From: Haliclona indistincta
Lineage: Eukaryota > Porifera > Demospongiae > Haplosclerida > Chalinidae
NCBI GenBank assembly: GCA_964017065.1
Contig: OZ024787.1
Span: 7,020,996-7,084,995, forward strand
Direction: 5' to 3'
DNA: 64,000 nt
The position numbers and the translations under genes were made by a program. Positions 53,403-63,812 of the stretch are shown one piece after another. The first letter of the stretch is position 1, and every line of letters begins with the position of its first letter. The notes under the pieces are model-generated. The model worked only from the letters and a program-made list of their open reading frames with translations. It was not told where the DNA came from and did not search any database.

Positions 53403-54920
53403 ATGGCTGGATTGCAGTTATCTGGTCACAGTGTCTGGAAACTATATTGGAAGAAGTTTGTCAAGACTTGCTTTTGTAAGAAGATATTGTTGCTATTGGT
53501 ATGGCAGGCACTGTTACTACTCTCCTGGTGTGTCACTATTCAACTTGCTACTGCATATGTTTTAAACACTTCAATTTTTCTTTCATATATATTTGCTCCT
53601 TTAATTGGCTGGCTCGCTGATTTTAAATTTGGAAGATATGAAGTTGTAAAATTTGGTTCGATAGTCTCGTTTCTGGCAAGCATATTGTACTATTTTTCAA
53701 TGATCACTGATAGAGAAGGCTCTGCAATGAGTACTGTGCTGTTTTCTATAGCCACTGTTGTAGTAAGCTTTGGATCTGCATGTTACACAGTAGCTTTGCT
53801 TCCTTTTGTATCAGATCAGATCATTGGCGCCACTTCAGATGAGCTTAGTGCAGCTGTACGCTGGTTGTTTTGGTCACAAAATGTAGGACTTGGTTTAGCC
53901 CTCATAATGACAAAATTCATAAAAACAAATTTGATTGGATCAACAGTACTCTTCGCTGTTCCTCTTGCTGTGATCATCATCAGTGACTGCTTGTGTCAGC
54001 AGTGGTTGGACAGGACTCACAAGACCACTAACCCCATCAAGCTCATCATACAGGTACTCAACTACACTAGGAAGCACAGATACCCTGAGAGACGCAGTGC
54101 CTTCACTTTTATTGATGAGGAGCAGCCCACACGAATAGATTATGGCAAGGGAAAATTTGGAGGACCCTTCACTGAGGAGGAGGTAGAGGATGTCAAGACT
54201 TTTCTACGCTTGCTTCCCTTGGTCATATGCTTGAGTCTCAGTGTATGTATCTTCGAAAACAGTCCTGTTGTAAACCTGTTTGAAAATGATGAAGTTTTCA
54301 ACATTTTTGTGACATCTTTGGAGTTTCCTTTACTTCTAATTCCACTTTACCAGCTATTGCTGCGCAGATGTTTCCATAATTTAAGTCCAAGTATGTTACG
54401 ATGCATTGGAGTAGGTTTGTCAATGTGTATACTTGGCTTCATACTACTATCAGCATCAAAAGTATGGGGTGTAATAGTCTCTGATGATGAGCAAAGATAT
54501 ATAGCTTGTACAGTACTTAATGCTACTGAACAGCCAGATAGGTATATGGAGTGGTACTGGAAAGTTGGTCCTTGCATTTTGTATGGTATTGGAAAAGCAA
54601 TAATTCATGTTCTTTCTCTTGAGTTTGTCATAGCTCAGTCTCCAGACAAGATGAAAGGATTTGTTATGGGAATAATGGCCTCATTTCGTGGTATTGTTAT
54701 TCTTACTGAATTGCTCTTTCACAAGTTGGTATACACTTTGTGTCACGACTTGTCAATATTATCAGTTCTTGTTGTTCTGTTTGTCATCTTTCTGATTCTT
54801 TCCAAGCGCTACACACTACGTGAGAGGAACAGAGAAATCAACATACAGGCCATAGTGGAGGAACACTATGAAAGGTACTTGGACCAGGAAGAGGAGTACA
54901 TGAGTCAACGACATTACTGA
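53403..54920 (+). CDS. POT/PTR2-like (SLC15-type) 12-TM transporter, short-tail form
   Basis: Intact 505-residue intronless gene, partner of the 12155 gene. The differences are scattered single residues (for example PI to TI near residue 48, VRF to VKF, FTY to FTF in the loop), which suggests both copies are under constraint. It has GWLADFKFGRYE, SDQIIGATSDEL, the charged loop PERRSAFTFIDEEQP and the tail HYERYLDQEEEY. Its 3' flank ends at TGTATGCAT, the right boundary of the duplicated block. A Helitron-like element begins just after it, as it does in block 1. Confidence 0.8.
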   Translation: MAGLQLSGHSVWKLYWKKFVKTCFCKKILLLLVWQALLLLSWCVTIQLATAYVLNTSIFLSYIFAPLIGWLADFKFGRYEVVKFGSIVSFLASILYYFSMITDREGSAMSTVLFSIATVVVSFGSACYTVALLPFVSDQIIGATSDELSAAVRWLFWSQNVGLGLALIMTKFIKTNLIGSTVLFAVPLAVIIISDCLCQQWLDRTHKTTNPIKLIIQVLNYTRKHRYPERRSAFTFIDEEQPTRIDYGKGKFGGPFTEEEVEDVKTFLRLLPLVICLSLSVCIFENSPVVNLFENDEVFNIFVTSLEFPLLLIPLYQLLLRRCFHNLSPSMLRCIGVGLSMCILGFILLSASKVWGVIVSDDEQRYIACTVLNATEQPDRYMEWYWKVGPCILYGIGKAIIHVLSLEFVIAQSPDKMKGFVMGIMASFRGIVILTELLFHKLVYTLCHDLSILSVLVVLFVIFLILSKRYTLRERNREINIQAIVEEHYERYLDQEEEYMSQRHY

Positions 54921-55036
54921 CAATCATAACATTTCAGAGTGCATTAGTAGATTTGATAGTGTGTGGTATTTAATTTATTGTAAATTACTTTTCATACTCT
55001 GACAGTTTCACTGTGTATGCATGTGTATAAAATAAT

Positions 55037-56180
55037 TATGGACGCACGGAAGTACGTCCCTATGTAGGGATGACGGAAAACAAGATGGCGACACAATGTA
55101 TTAGCGTTCAAACGCTGATAATTCACCTGTGGGTGGTGAAATTGTAGAGGTCCAAAGTCACTTAGATCTGCTCACTTAGATCTTTACAGTAGCAATGAGA
55201 TTGTTCAAAATTGTTACTAAAGTGACAAACCCTGAAACCTGACGAAGAAATCGAGTTCGTCGGCGTCTTGCTCACTTTCTCTCTTAGTCTTCAGTGCGCC
55301 TAGCGCATTTACGCGATTTCTCGATCGTGGGGGGAAAACCAACTTTTTATTGAAGTGGCAAAGTGTGATACAATAATTATAGTAAATTTTAGTGTAGCAT
55401 GTATACACTGTAAGTGTTTGACGCCATTAGGAGTCGTGACCAAGCACTAGCTAGAGTTTTGCCGTATGGATCATGGAGAACGCAAGTGGAGCCCGGAGTC
55501 TTCGAAGAACAGCTCAGTAAGTAAGCCCGTGTAGGATGATCACCATTCTGCGCTTGCATTTTATACAACCGCCGTACAACTAGTGTGGGCGGGGCTCGTA
55601 TGCATGCATGAGCTAGTAGTTTTAGCATTAATTTTAGCATAGATTAAGATATGTACAGTCATAGATATTACAGTACAAGTCACAACTGGTACAAGTACTG
55701 TATTATCTGTGGTACAGCATATTATGAGCTGCCAGTGCAAGTTGAAATATAAAAAGGTCATCAACAACAGGAAAAACGGTGGAAACAGCACATGCACGAT
55801 CTTGAACTGCACAGAATTGAAACTTCGCTGAAAAAGAAAAAGGACGCAAGCAAGAAAACTTTGAAAGGATTTCTATCAAAATCAAGAGGATGTAGGGATG
55901 AAGAAATCTACTACTGGTCCACAATGTAAACCAACAAGGAAGTAACAACGGAATGGTAACAAGCAGGCCTGGGTACGAGGCTACACGCTTGACTGGATAA
56001 TAAATCATACATCCCTACATCAGTGGCTGTACATAATATCAGCCATACATTCCTGGTTTAAAGCACTGCATGGTCTATTATCCAGTCAAGCGTGTTACCA
56101 TTCCCTTGTTGGTTTACATTGTAGACTGGTGGTAGTTTTTCATCCCTACATCCTTTTGATTTGATAGAAATCCTTTTTGA
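55037..56180 (-). mobile_element. Helitron-like element, diverged subfamily, copy 7
   Basis: The terminal hairpin has stem GGACG/CGTCC with inner AC/GT (55040-55059), again unlike the AGGGAG stem of most copies. Then come the body (GTAGGGATGACGG, AACAAGATGGCG, TAGCGCATTTACGCG) and a worn fold-back head at about 55857-56180. It is paralogous to 25689-26750. It stands immediately upstream of a transporter gene. Confidence 0.65.
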
Positions 56181-56385
56181 CATATAGAATCTCAACTTGC
56201 TATAAAATTATGCAACACATAAATAATCTCAAGAATTACTGCTTATTAAATGTACAGCTGCTGTTATGTTGAAAGGAAAACACATGAACATGTTAAGCAA
56301 AGTTTTTATAACATGCTTTCAATGCTTCAAAAATATTTTGATTTGCCTTCTTTACGGTTCTAGTGCCTCTCACTGTTTTGAACTG

Positions 56386-57945
56386 ATGGCTGATAAGAAA
56401 CTATTGCTGTGTTTTGGTCGCCATAGTCCCTGCTACAACAGACAAATACTGTTGCTACTCACATGGCAGGCATTGTACACTCTATCCTGGTGTATACTTT
56501 CTGATATACCTTCTCCAGAAAATATTGTCTTATTCACTTCAACGTATCTGTCTTATTTCTTTGCTCCTCTGATTGGCTGGCTTGCTGATGTTAAACTTGG
56601 AAGGTATCAAGTTATTAAATTTAGTGCACTTGCTTCATTTCTTGCCAGCATATTATACTATTTTACGGCATTAAATGGAAATAAGCTATCCACACAGGGA
56701 AATGTACTTCTATATGTGACAACATTTATAGTAAGCTTTGGTTTCACTGGTTTTATAGGTGCTATGCTTCCTTTCTTAACAGATCAGTTGATTGGTGCTA
56801 ACTCAGTTGAGCTTAGTGCGGTGGTTCGCTGGTTTGTTTGGGTACAATTTCTTGGCCTTGCTATTTCAGAAAGTATTGGTTATATTTACAATGAAATTGA
56901 AAGTAACACAACAACTTTTTATGTCACTTCAACACTAATCTTTGCTGTTCCACTTGCTGTGATAGTTATAAGCGACTGCTTGTGTCAGCTGTGGTTGGAC
57001 AGGACTCATAAGGTCACTAACCCCATCAAGCTCATCATACAGGTACTCAGCTACACTAGGAAGCACAGATACCCTGAGAGACGCAGTGCCTTCACCTATA
57101 TTGATGAGGAACAGCCCACACGAATGGACTATGGCAAGGAGAAATTCGGAGGACCCTTCACTGAGGAGGAGGTAGAGGATGTCAAGACTGTCTTACGTTT
57201 GATTCCACTGGTAATATGCTTGAGCATTGGAAAAGCTTGTCTTGAAGATTTTCCAATACACCTATTAAGTTACAAGAAAAATATTCTGCTGTGGAATGTA
57301 GGAATTGAAACTTGGGTTTTTCCCCTGGTACTGATTCCTCTTTATCAGCTCATACTGTACCGATGTTTTCACAAGTGTAATCCAAGCATGCTACGATGTG
57401 TTGGTGTAGGCTTTTTTGTATGCACAGTCGGTTTTGTTCTGTTGTTAGCAACAGGAGTGTGGGGTGTTTTAATTTCAAATACTGTAGAAAGATATCAATC
57501 TTGTACACCACTTGATTCGAATGCCTCAGTGCCAGCTAACTATGTATATTGGTACTGGCGACTTGGTCCTTTTTTATTGTATGGTATTGGGAAAACAATA
57601 TTTGATGTACTACTTCTTGAGCTAATAATTGCTCAGTCACCAGACAAGATGAAAGGTCTTGTTATGGGAATCATGCTAGCTTTTCGTGGCTCTGTTTCTT
57701 TAATCAGTTCTGAAAGTTCACATTATAATTTCACCTTATGCTTTGACTTATCAATGACATTTATACTAGTACTATTGATTTTCATTTTCCTGGTCCTTTC
57801 CAAGTGCTACACACTGCGTGAGAGGAACAGAGAGATCAACATACAGGCCATAGTGGAGGAACACTATGAGAGGTACATGGACCAGGAGGAGGAGTACAGA
57901 CGAGAAAATCCACAATATTTTGAATCATTTGACCTTAACAGTTAA
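56386..57945 (+). CDS. POT/PTR2-like (SLC15-type) 12-TM transporter
   Basis: I place the start at the ATG at 56386 (MADKKLLLCFGRHSPCYNRQ), giving 519 residues, because the basic stretch and first helix then align with the other paralogs. An upstream in-frame ATG at 56266 would add 40 residues unlike any relative. Landmarks are GWLADVKLGRYQ, TDQLIGANSVELSAVVRWFVW (the most diverged version of this motif here), the charged loop and the tail DQEEEYRRENPQYFESF. In the loop, the codons before GACTGCTTG differ silently from all the paralogs (ATAGTTATAAGC against ATCATCATCAGT), and after that point they are nearly identical. This marks a likely conversion boundary. Confidence 0.8.
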   Translation: MADKKLLLCFGRHSPCYNRQILLLLTWQALYTLSWCILSDIPSPENIVLFTSTYLSYFFAPLIGWLADVKLGRYQVIKFSALASFLASILYYFTALNGNKLSTQGNVLLYVTTFIVSFGFTGFIGAMLPFLTDQLIGANSVELSAVVRWFVWVQFLGLAISESIGYIYNEIESNTTTFYVTSTLIFAVPLAVIVISDCLCQLWLDRTHKVTNPIKLIIQVLSYTRKHRYPERRSAFTYIDEEQPTRMDYGKEKFGGPFTEEEVEDVKTVLRLIPLVICLSIGKACLEDFPIHLLSYKKNILLWNVGIETWVFPLVLIPLYQLILYRCFHKCNPSMLRCVGVGFFVCTVGFVLLLATGVWGVLISNTVERYQSCTPLDSNASVPANYVYWYWRLGPFLLYGIGKTIFDVLLLELIIAQSPDKMKGLVMGIMLAFRGSVSLISSESSHYNFTLCFDLSMTFILVLLIFIFLVLSKCYTLRERNREINIQAIVEEHYERYMDQEEEYRRENPQYFESFDLNS

Positions 57946-58349
57946 TTATTTCTGACTGTTTTATACCTTTATTATGTAAATATAATTATACATAAAAACA
58001 CTAAATTTATTAGCTTGTTATTTTCTAAGTATGTGAGAGGAACAGTGATCAACATAGCAATGAGAGAGCATTTTATCGGACTTCAATGATAGTGTATAGG
58101 CTTGTTGAAGGAAATTAATGTGACATGAATATTCATGAGTGTATAACTCGTCACAAGGTGAAATATCAGCGTTTGAAAGCATAATGCAATGTAGTAGCCA
58201 TTTTTTCCACTCATCCCAAAAATGACGACTGACTGAAGCATCGGGCGATGTGCTTCGTAAATCTTCGACACCTCAAAATAGTTGTTACTTCATCTTTTTA
58301 GAGAAAAGCTCAAGATTCAAAAGGATATTGTTAGGGTTTCTGTATTTTT
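57946..58349. other. Gene-free stretch with a Helitron-like remnant
   Basis: Bases 58140-58220 carry TGAAATATCAGCGTTTGAA, GTAGCCATTTT and CTCATCCC, a worn plus-strand piece of the Helitron-like 3' region. The rest has no feature that I can name. Confidence 0.5.
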
Positions 58350-58383
58350 AAAGGGGTCCGGATAAAATTTCACTATTGGGGAT

Positions 58384-58640
58384 TTCTCGCCTACAGTATG
58401 TAGGAGAGATTTAGTGCCACAAGTCACTAATTCTCTCCCATAACAGATGTGGGATGCTGCGCTATATCCGTTCACTGAATCTTTCCCAGGTATTTTAGGG
58501 AAGATTTAATGCACAGTTACACTAAAGCTTCCCCAAGTGATGTAGGACGCAGTTGGTGCACAGTTGCACTAAATCTTCCCCAAGTGGTGTAGGACAGCTT
58601 TAGTGCACAATTGGTGATTTAGTGCCGTAGGCACTAAAAT
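58384..58640. repeat. Short satellite array, left arm
   Basis: About four diverged units of 50-60 bp with the theme GCACTAAATCTTCCCCAAGTG and GTAGGA. The inverted counterpart is at 62228-62660. Confidence 0.65.
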
Positions 58641-58784
58641 AATCATTCAATAGTGTTGGGACAAATTCGTGTGGCATTTTTGAAGTCGCATCTTAACCTT
58701 TTAACCCCTAATGACGCCTTTAGGCGTCATAATTGACTCCACCTACTCTAGACGTCATAAATAGACGATCCTTAGCCTTAGTCG

Positions 58785-59211
58785 AGTCTCGTCCCCAGAC
58801 CACACCCCTCGCTTATTGCTCGTGAGAGGGTCTGGTGACTTTAGTCGATTTTCTTGGGCCAGGAAGTAATATCTTCCCTGGAATGTCTGGGAAAGAATCT
58901 GATTGGTCAGAAGGCCAACTCTTACGTAATACAAACCACATCGATAGAATGATGGCGTTGAAGATACCTAGATACGACTGTAGTCTTTGCCTGACGTTCT
59001 CGACTGAGCTGCATTTGTCAGAATCGTTTATGAAAGTGCGACAGACAATCAGCGTGCGTCTTGCTATTACTGAGTTTGTCAAGGGGAAAGAATTTTTCGT
59101 CTGCCTCCCGACTGGAGAAGGCAAGAGTCTGTTTTGCTACTCTGCCTGCTGTCTAGACGTCTTCGCCCTCTCACGAGCAATAAGCGAGGGGTGTGGTCTG
59201 GGGACGAGACT
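58785..59211. mobile_element. Inverted-repeat element carrying a RecQ-helicase-like fragment
   Basis: The termini AGTCTCGTCCCCAGACCAC and the inverse, over about 50 bp (CCCTCGCTTATTGCTCGTGAG), belong to the same terminus type as the element at 28000-28600. The flanks CCTTAGCCTTAG and CCTTAGGCTTAG are similar but not exact target duplications. The interior encodes a plus-strand frame containing ESFMKVRQ...FFVCLPTGEGKSLFCYS, a Walker A segment in the style of RecQ helicases. This is a captured or degenerate helicase piece, not a gene. Confidence 0.6.
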
Positions 59212-59420
59212 ACCTTAGGCTTAGCAAGGGCCGAAGGCCCGGTTTAGGACGCCGCTCCCGACGATCCTTAGGCTTATTAAGGGCCGAAGGCCCGGTTTAG
59301 GACGCCCCTCCCGACTTTGCGCAGTTAGGCGAAGGTTTTTAGGGTCTTGGGTTTGGGTTTAGTAGTTTCTAGTGCCAGAGCAGACTTAGTCAGGCGTGGC
59401 CCGACCCATCGCGTCTACGC

Positions 59421-60293
59421 ATAGATTTATGAGACTACGTAACCGGGATTGGAAACGACGGTCTGATGTTAATAGCAACGCGTACAAACCACGTGAAGCA
59501 CTCCGCGTCCGATCGAAAAAGCTGATTTTTGGGCTAATTTTTGGCCTTTGTGACTCGTTTGCTGGAAAGCTCAAGGCGCTTCAAGAAATCCAACCAGCTT
59601 TTCAGACTCAATGCGCTCTCTTCTCAGTGATGGTAAAAGCTTAAAACCGAGATCGCTTTAAAAGAGTCTTTTGCGTGCAGTTTTTAATTTCCAAACAAAC
59701 AGTGCGTTTGCAGGGATCCCTCCTGTGAGTTACTGAAGCTTCTGGTGGTTTACTTGGTTGTTTCTAAGTGTCAACCAATGCCTGCTGTATAAAGTAGTGT
59801 AGTATTTGCCTGCATTAGCAATTTGTGTAGAACAAAATTGCCGCTAGAGTAGAGAATTTAGCTGTTTTTAGTCGATTCACGGGAATCCCTTTTTGGACAA
59901 TACAAAGCAACTGGGAGCCAAGACAGCCTTGCAGTTTGAAAGATCGACAATTGTTCCATACAACTGAATGGGTAGGAGCATCGATGCATTTGATTGTAGC
60001 ATTCAGTGTGCCTGTGAAATACCGGGTTTCTCGTTCGTGTCAAGGCAAAAAGGCCTGTTACAGTACGAAAAATCGCTCAAGCTTCTATCAGCTCACAAAC
60101 AAGCATCTCTGACGTGTGAAGCCAATTCGCACAGCATCTGCTGTGCGTGCAGGAGTCTCCTTTAAGCGTTTGTCGTTTGACCGTTGCTGCGCAGCTGACA
60201 GCCATATTGCAAGTCCACCCTAGCAACGGACGCGGAGTGTTTCAACGCACATGCACCGTTTCCAATCCCGGTTACGTAGTCTCATAAATCTAT
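59421..60293. mobile_element. Inverted-repeat element, about 0.9 kb
   Basis: The arms ATAGATTTATGAGACTACGT (with following AACCGGGATTGGAAACG, 59421-59457) and their exact inverse (60257-60293) enclose about 800 bp. The outer flanks contain related GACCCAT motifs (CCGACCCATCG, TATGGGTCAGGAGACAC), which recur at 61995-62060. Two short open frames inside are unassigned. Confidence 0.6.
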
Positions 60294-60345
60294 GGTCTAC
60301 GTATGGGTCAGGAGACACTACGCAATAATTGAGTGATGAATAAAG

Positions 60346-60944
60346 TTAACCCTTTAACCCCTATTGTCGCCTTTTGGCGACATACATACTTCAGACACCA
60401 TAACTTTATGAAAAAGTGCTAAAATATCCCAAAATTGAGCCAAATTGAAGAATACAAATAACCGCAAAAAATTGACCGGTTTTCGGCGCGCCCCCTGCGC
60501 TAAACGTATTGGCTTCGGCATTTCTATGGCTTCAGTGCAAATTTCACAACATTTTAAGAAAAACAAAATGGTTGCCAAGAAAATTTGGACATTTTATGGC
60601 TTCAGGGTGCTCGGAAACACATTTTCGTGCATTCTCTATGGTCTGGACTACATTTTGCACTCACCAAAACCACTGCTAGTTGTGTGTACTTTTCAGTATC
60701 CAGCCCCAAAGCACTAACTTTGAGGAAAATTTGACGAGGTCGTTGCACTTTATCGGCTTCACTTTCGAAGTGGGAGGGGCATATCGACTGACTTGAGTGT
60801 GGGCAATTGCGGCTACTCACTGGCGTAAAAGGACGCAAATTTGAGACCAGTAGCACAAAAGACACACGAGATATTCACAAGAGAAGTGGTCAGCATTTAC
60901 GAGGTTAAAATTTCAGCAAGATAATTTAGTAATTAAAGGGTTAA
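60346..60944. mobile_element. TTAA-flanked MITE (piggyBac-like), tandem copy 1
   Basis: Bounded by TTAA with short inverted ends CCCTTTAA/TTAAAGGG. A hairpin GTCGCCTTTTGGCGAC lies near the left end. TTAA targets fit piggyBac-type transposition. It contains a plus frame (MASVQISQHFKKNKM...) and a minus frame of 87 codons (60602-60865), both also open in copy 2. Confidence 0.65.
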
Positions 60945-60958
60945 TCACGTGTCGTTAG

Positions 60959-61558
60959 TTAACCCTTTAACCCCTAATGTCGCCTTTTGGCGACATACAT
61001 ACTTCAGACACCATAACTTTATCAAAAAGTGTTAAAATATCCCAAAATTAAGCCAAATTGAAGAATACAAATAACCGCAAAAAATTGACCGTTTTTCGGC
61101 GCGCCCCCTGCGCTAAACGTATTGGCTTCGGGCATTTCTATGGCTTCAGTGCAAAATTCACAAAATTTTAGGAAAAACAAAATGGCTGCCAAGAAAATTG
61201 GGACATTTTATGGCTTCAGGGTGCTCGGAAACACATTTTTGGACATTCTCTATGATCTGGGCTACATTTTGCACTCTCCAAAACCACTGCTATTTGTGTG
61301 TACTTTTCAGCAGCCAGCCCCAAAGTACTAACTTTGAGCAAAATTTGACGAGGTCGTTGCACTTTATCGGCTTCACTTTCGAAGTGGGAGGGGCATATTG
61401 ACCGACTTGAGTGTGGGCAATTGCGGCTACTCACTGGGGTAAAAGGACGCAAATTTGAGACCAGTAGCTCAAAAGACACACGAGATATTCACGAGAGAAG
61501 TGGTCAGCATTTACGAGGTTAAAATTTCAGCTGGATAATTTAGTAATTAAAGGGTTAA
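60959..61558. mobile_element. TTAA-flanked MITE (piggyBac-like), tandem copy 2
   Basis: Same element as 60346-60944 with scattered differences, 14 bases further on, in the same orientation. It is again bounded by TTAA (60959 and 61555). A worn relative of its left end (TTTTAACCCCTAATGACGCC) lies near 58700. Confidence 0.65.
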
Positions 61559-61806
61559 TAACCACGTTGTAATAACTGTTCTCCTTTCAGCCTGTCCGAG
61601 AGCCTGTCGTTATCGTAGCCCAATCTCCTACATGCCTTGGTGGCTGCTCTTTCAATATCTTCTTCGCTCAATCGCGGTCTTGCTTGCATCTATAGAGGTG
61701 AGTTCTCGCGCTGTGGTTAGTTAAGTTACCACCCAGCCGGACGTGACGCGACCCTTGCTGCAATCTGATTGGATTGCACGATTTCATGCAAAGTGTACAA
61801 CTCGAT

Positions 61807-62000
61807 GGTACAGCGGTTTACGAAGATCTTGCATAAACGAGACACAAGCGGAAGTGTGACGTTGGCCAATCAAATTCACTTTTCGTCACGTGTACAGCTA
61901 CAGCTAGTCACGTGTATCTCACTTACGTGCGTTTGATTGGTCTATGTCATACTTCCGCTTTTGCCTCGTTTAGGCAAGATCTTCGTAAAGCGCTGTACTA
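61807..62000. mobile_element. Imperfect palindromic MITE, about 190 bp
   Basis: GTACAGCGGTTTACGAAGATCTTGC on the left mirrors GCAAGATCTTCGTAAAGCGCTGTAC on the right, and CGGAAGTGTGAC mirrors GTCATACTTCCG inside. The centre carries two TCACGTGTA motifs. Confidence 0.65.
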
Positions 62001-62227
62001 GTGTCTCCTGACCCATACGGCACGTGATGGGTCAGGCCACGCCTGACTAGAGCAGACTATGCAATAATGGTGCCATTCCAGTCCATGGTCTATGTTTTGC
62101 AGTGACGCGCGTAAACGATCAAATTATTACATTCCAGAATCACATTCCATGTTTTACAGAGTCCCCTTGCTAATGTTGTGAGCTTTGCCAAGAAGATGGT
62201 TCATGTTTACACCTTGGATGTTTCACG

Positions 62228-62660
62228 TTTAATGCCCTCTTCACTATTCGTTCCCTACACCACTTGGGCAAGATTTAGTGTGGGCTGCACTATTTCTCCC
62301 CTACATAACTGTAGGAAAGATTTAATGCCCTCTTCACTATTCATTCCCTGCACCACTTGGGCAAGATTTAATGTGGGCTGCACTATTTCTCCCCTACATT
62401 ACTGTAGGAAAGATTTAATGCTGTGTTCACTATTTCTCCCCATAGTAATGTAGGGAAAATTTAGTGACCACCACTGTAATACCCCTTCATTATTGTAGGA
62501 CACAATTAGTGCTACCTAGCACTAATTTCTCCCTACATAGTGGAGGAAACAGTTAGTGTAGCTGCTTAGCGACCAATCCCACAAGTGTTATCGGCAAGAT
62601 TTAATGCCATAGGGCACTAAATCTCCCCCAAATAGTGTAGGAAATTTTCTCATTTAGTGA
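62228..62660. repeat. Short satellite array, right arm
   Basis: About six diverged units, such as GGGCAAGATTTA.TGTGGGC followed by TGCACTATTTCTCCCCTACA. The two best-preserved units repeat at about 105-110 bp spacing. Confidence 0.65.
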
Positions 62661-62690
62661 AGTTTTGTACGGAACCTTTTTAAAGTGGGG

Positions 62691-63812
62691 AATAAAAATG
62701 ATAATTATGTTGATAGTTATTCCAGAAAGATGCATTTGTCACTACTACAAAAATGCATATACGGATCTACCAGATAAAGGCATCTTTGTAGAATACAATT
62801 GAAATATTTCTGTGTACAACTAGAAATCTCATTTTCAACCAAAAGTTCGCAACTAACTTTGCTCATACATACATCGGATCCAGCACATACAGTGGACTGT
62901 ACGTATTTATACCACATTTTAACAGGGTGTTTGCATACTATTCAGAAGTCTAGGCTACCTGTGTGTGATAATTCACTGTATTAATTAAATTTTGTGCATG
63001 ATGGGAACATGATGCAACAACAGAGAACCATTATGATTCTTGGGTGAGCAAAATATTTCACACAATCTTGCGTTACATCAATGGAATATGTTCTGTGTGC
63101 ATACATTCTCTCTTGTTCACAATATCAACTGCACTACTAACTACGGTATCATTCATCTTTTTGGTCATCCAGATTATTACCATGACCATCATGTTTGTGT
63201 ATTTGTATATCAAAAGACACACTTGAAGGAAATAATTATTCAACTCAAGAAGGCAGTTACTAAAGTCCTTTAATTTGTATCTCATCATTGCTTCAATCAT
63301 CAACTTCATCGGTACTATCGTGCCAGCATGAGTGAGTGAGTGAGCAGTGAGTTTACTGAGTAATACCTGGGTCTACCATTGTCTGCCCTTTTTATTTGGA
63401 AAAATACGGTATTCTGAATTTTACCTCATTGTCTGGTTACTAGTGCATGCCATGTGATCAGACTTACATGTACTATGTAGCCCAAAGTACCTAGAGGTGT
63501 AGAAATTGCGGAGATTGAAAAGTAGGACTAAAAATGGTGAGTATAGCGTCATGTCGTCAACAGCTGCATGCTGTCATTGTTGTTTACAATAGCTCTGCTA
63601 TAGGAGAGACATGACAAATGAATTTTGAATGCCTCTGCTTACCATGCACAGTGCATTGTCTGATTGAATACTTACAATTGATGATTTTGCCAACATGCTT
63701 TTCATGCTTCAAAATATTTGTGAAAATTACTTAATACTGTTTTATTTAGCGTAGTGCTATTATATTCATGACATCAATGCTGCAGCCGTGACTGCTTGAA
63801 TACTTTGAACCA
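62691..63812. other. Intergenic, upstream of the last transporter gene
   Basis: Only short unassigned open frames. A small GTGA tandem run lies near 63328-63345. No repeat family recognised. Confidence 0.45.

Larger units (their letters stand above)
58350..62690. mobile_element. 4.3-kb inverted-repeat element with satellite arms and nested insertions
   Basis: The left end AAAGGGGTCCGGATAAAATT is mirrored imperfectly by the right end (AGTTTTGTACGGAACCTTTTT). Inside each end lies a short array of units around AAATCTTCCCCAAGTGGTG and AGGACAG. The left array is at 58384-58640 and the right at 62228-62660, in inverted orientation. Between them sit other elements listed separately. Boundaries are approximate, and no target duplication was identified. 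Confidence 0.5.

Noticed and set aside
60346..60362. Telomere-like TTAACCC motif
   Set aside because: The motif occurs once per element end as part of a TTAA-flanked inverted repeat, not as a (TTAGGG)n array.
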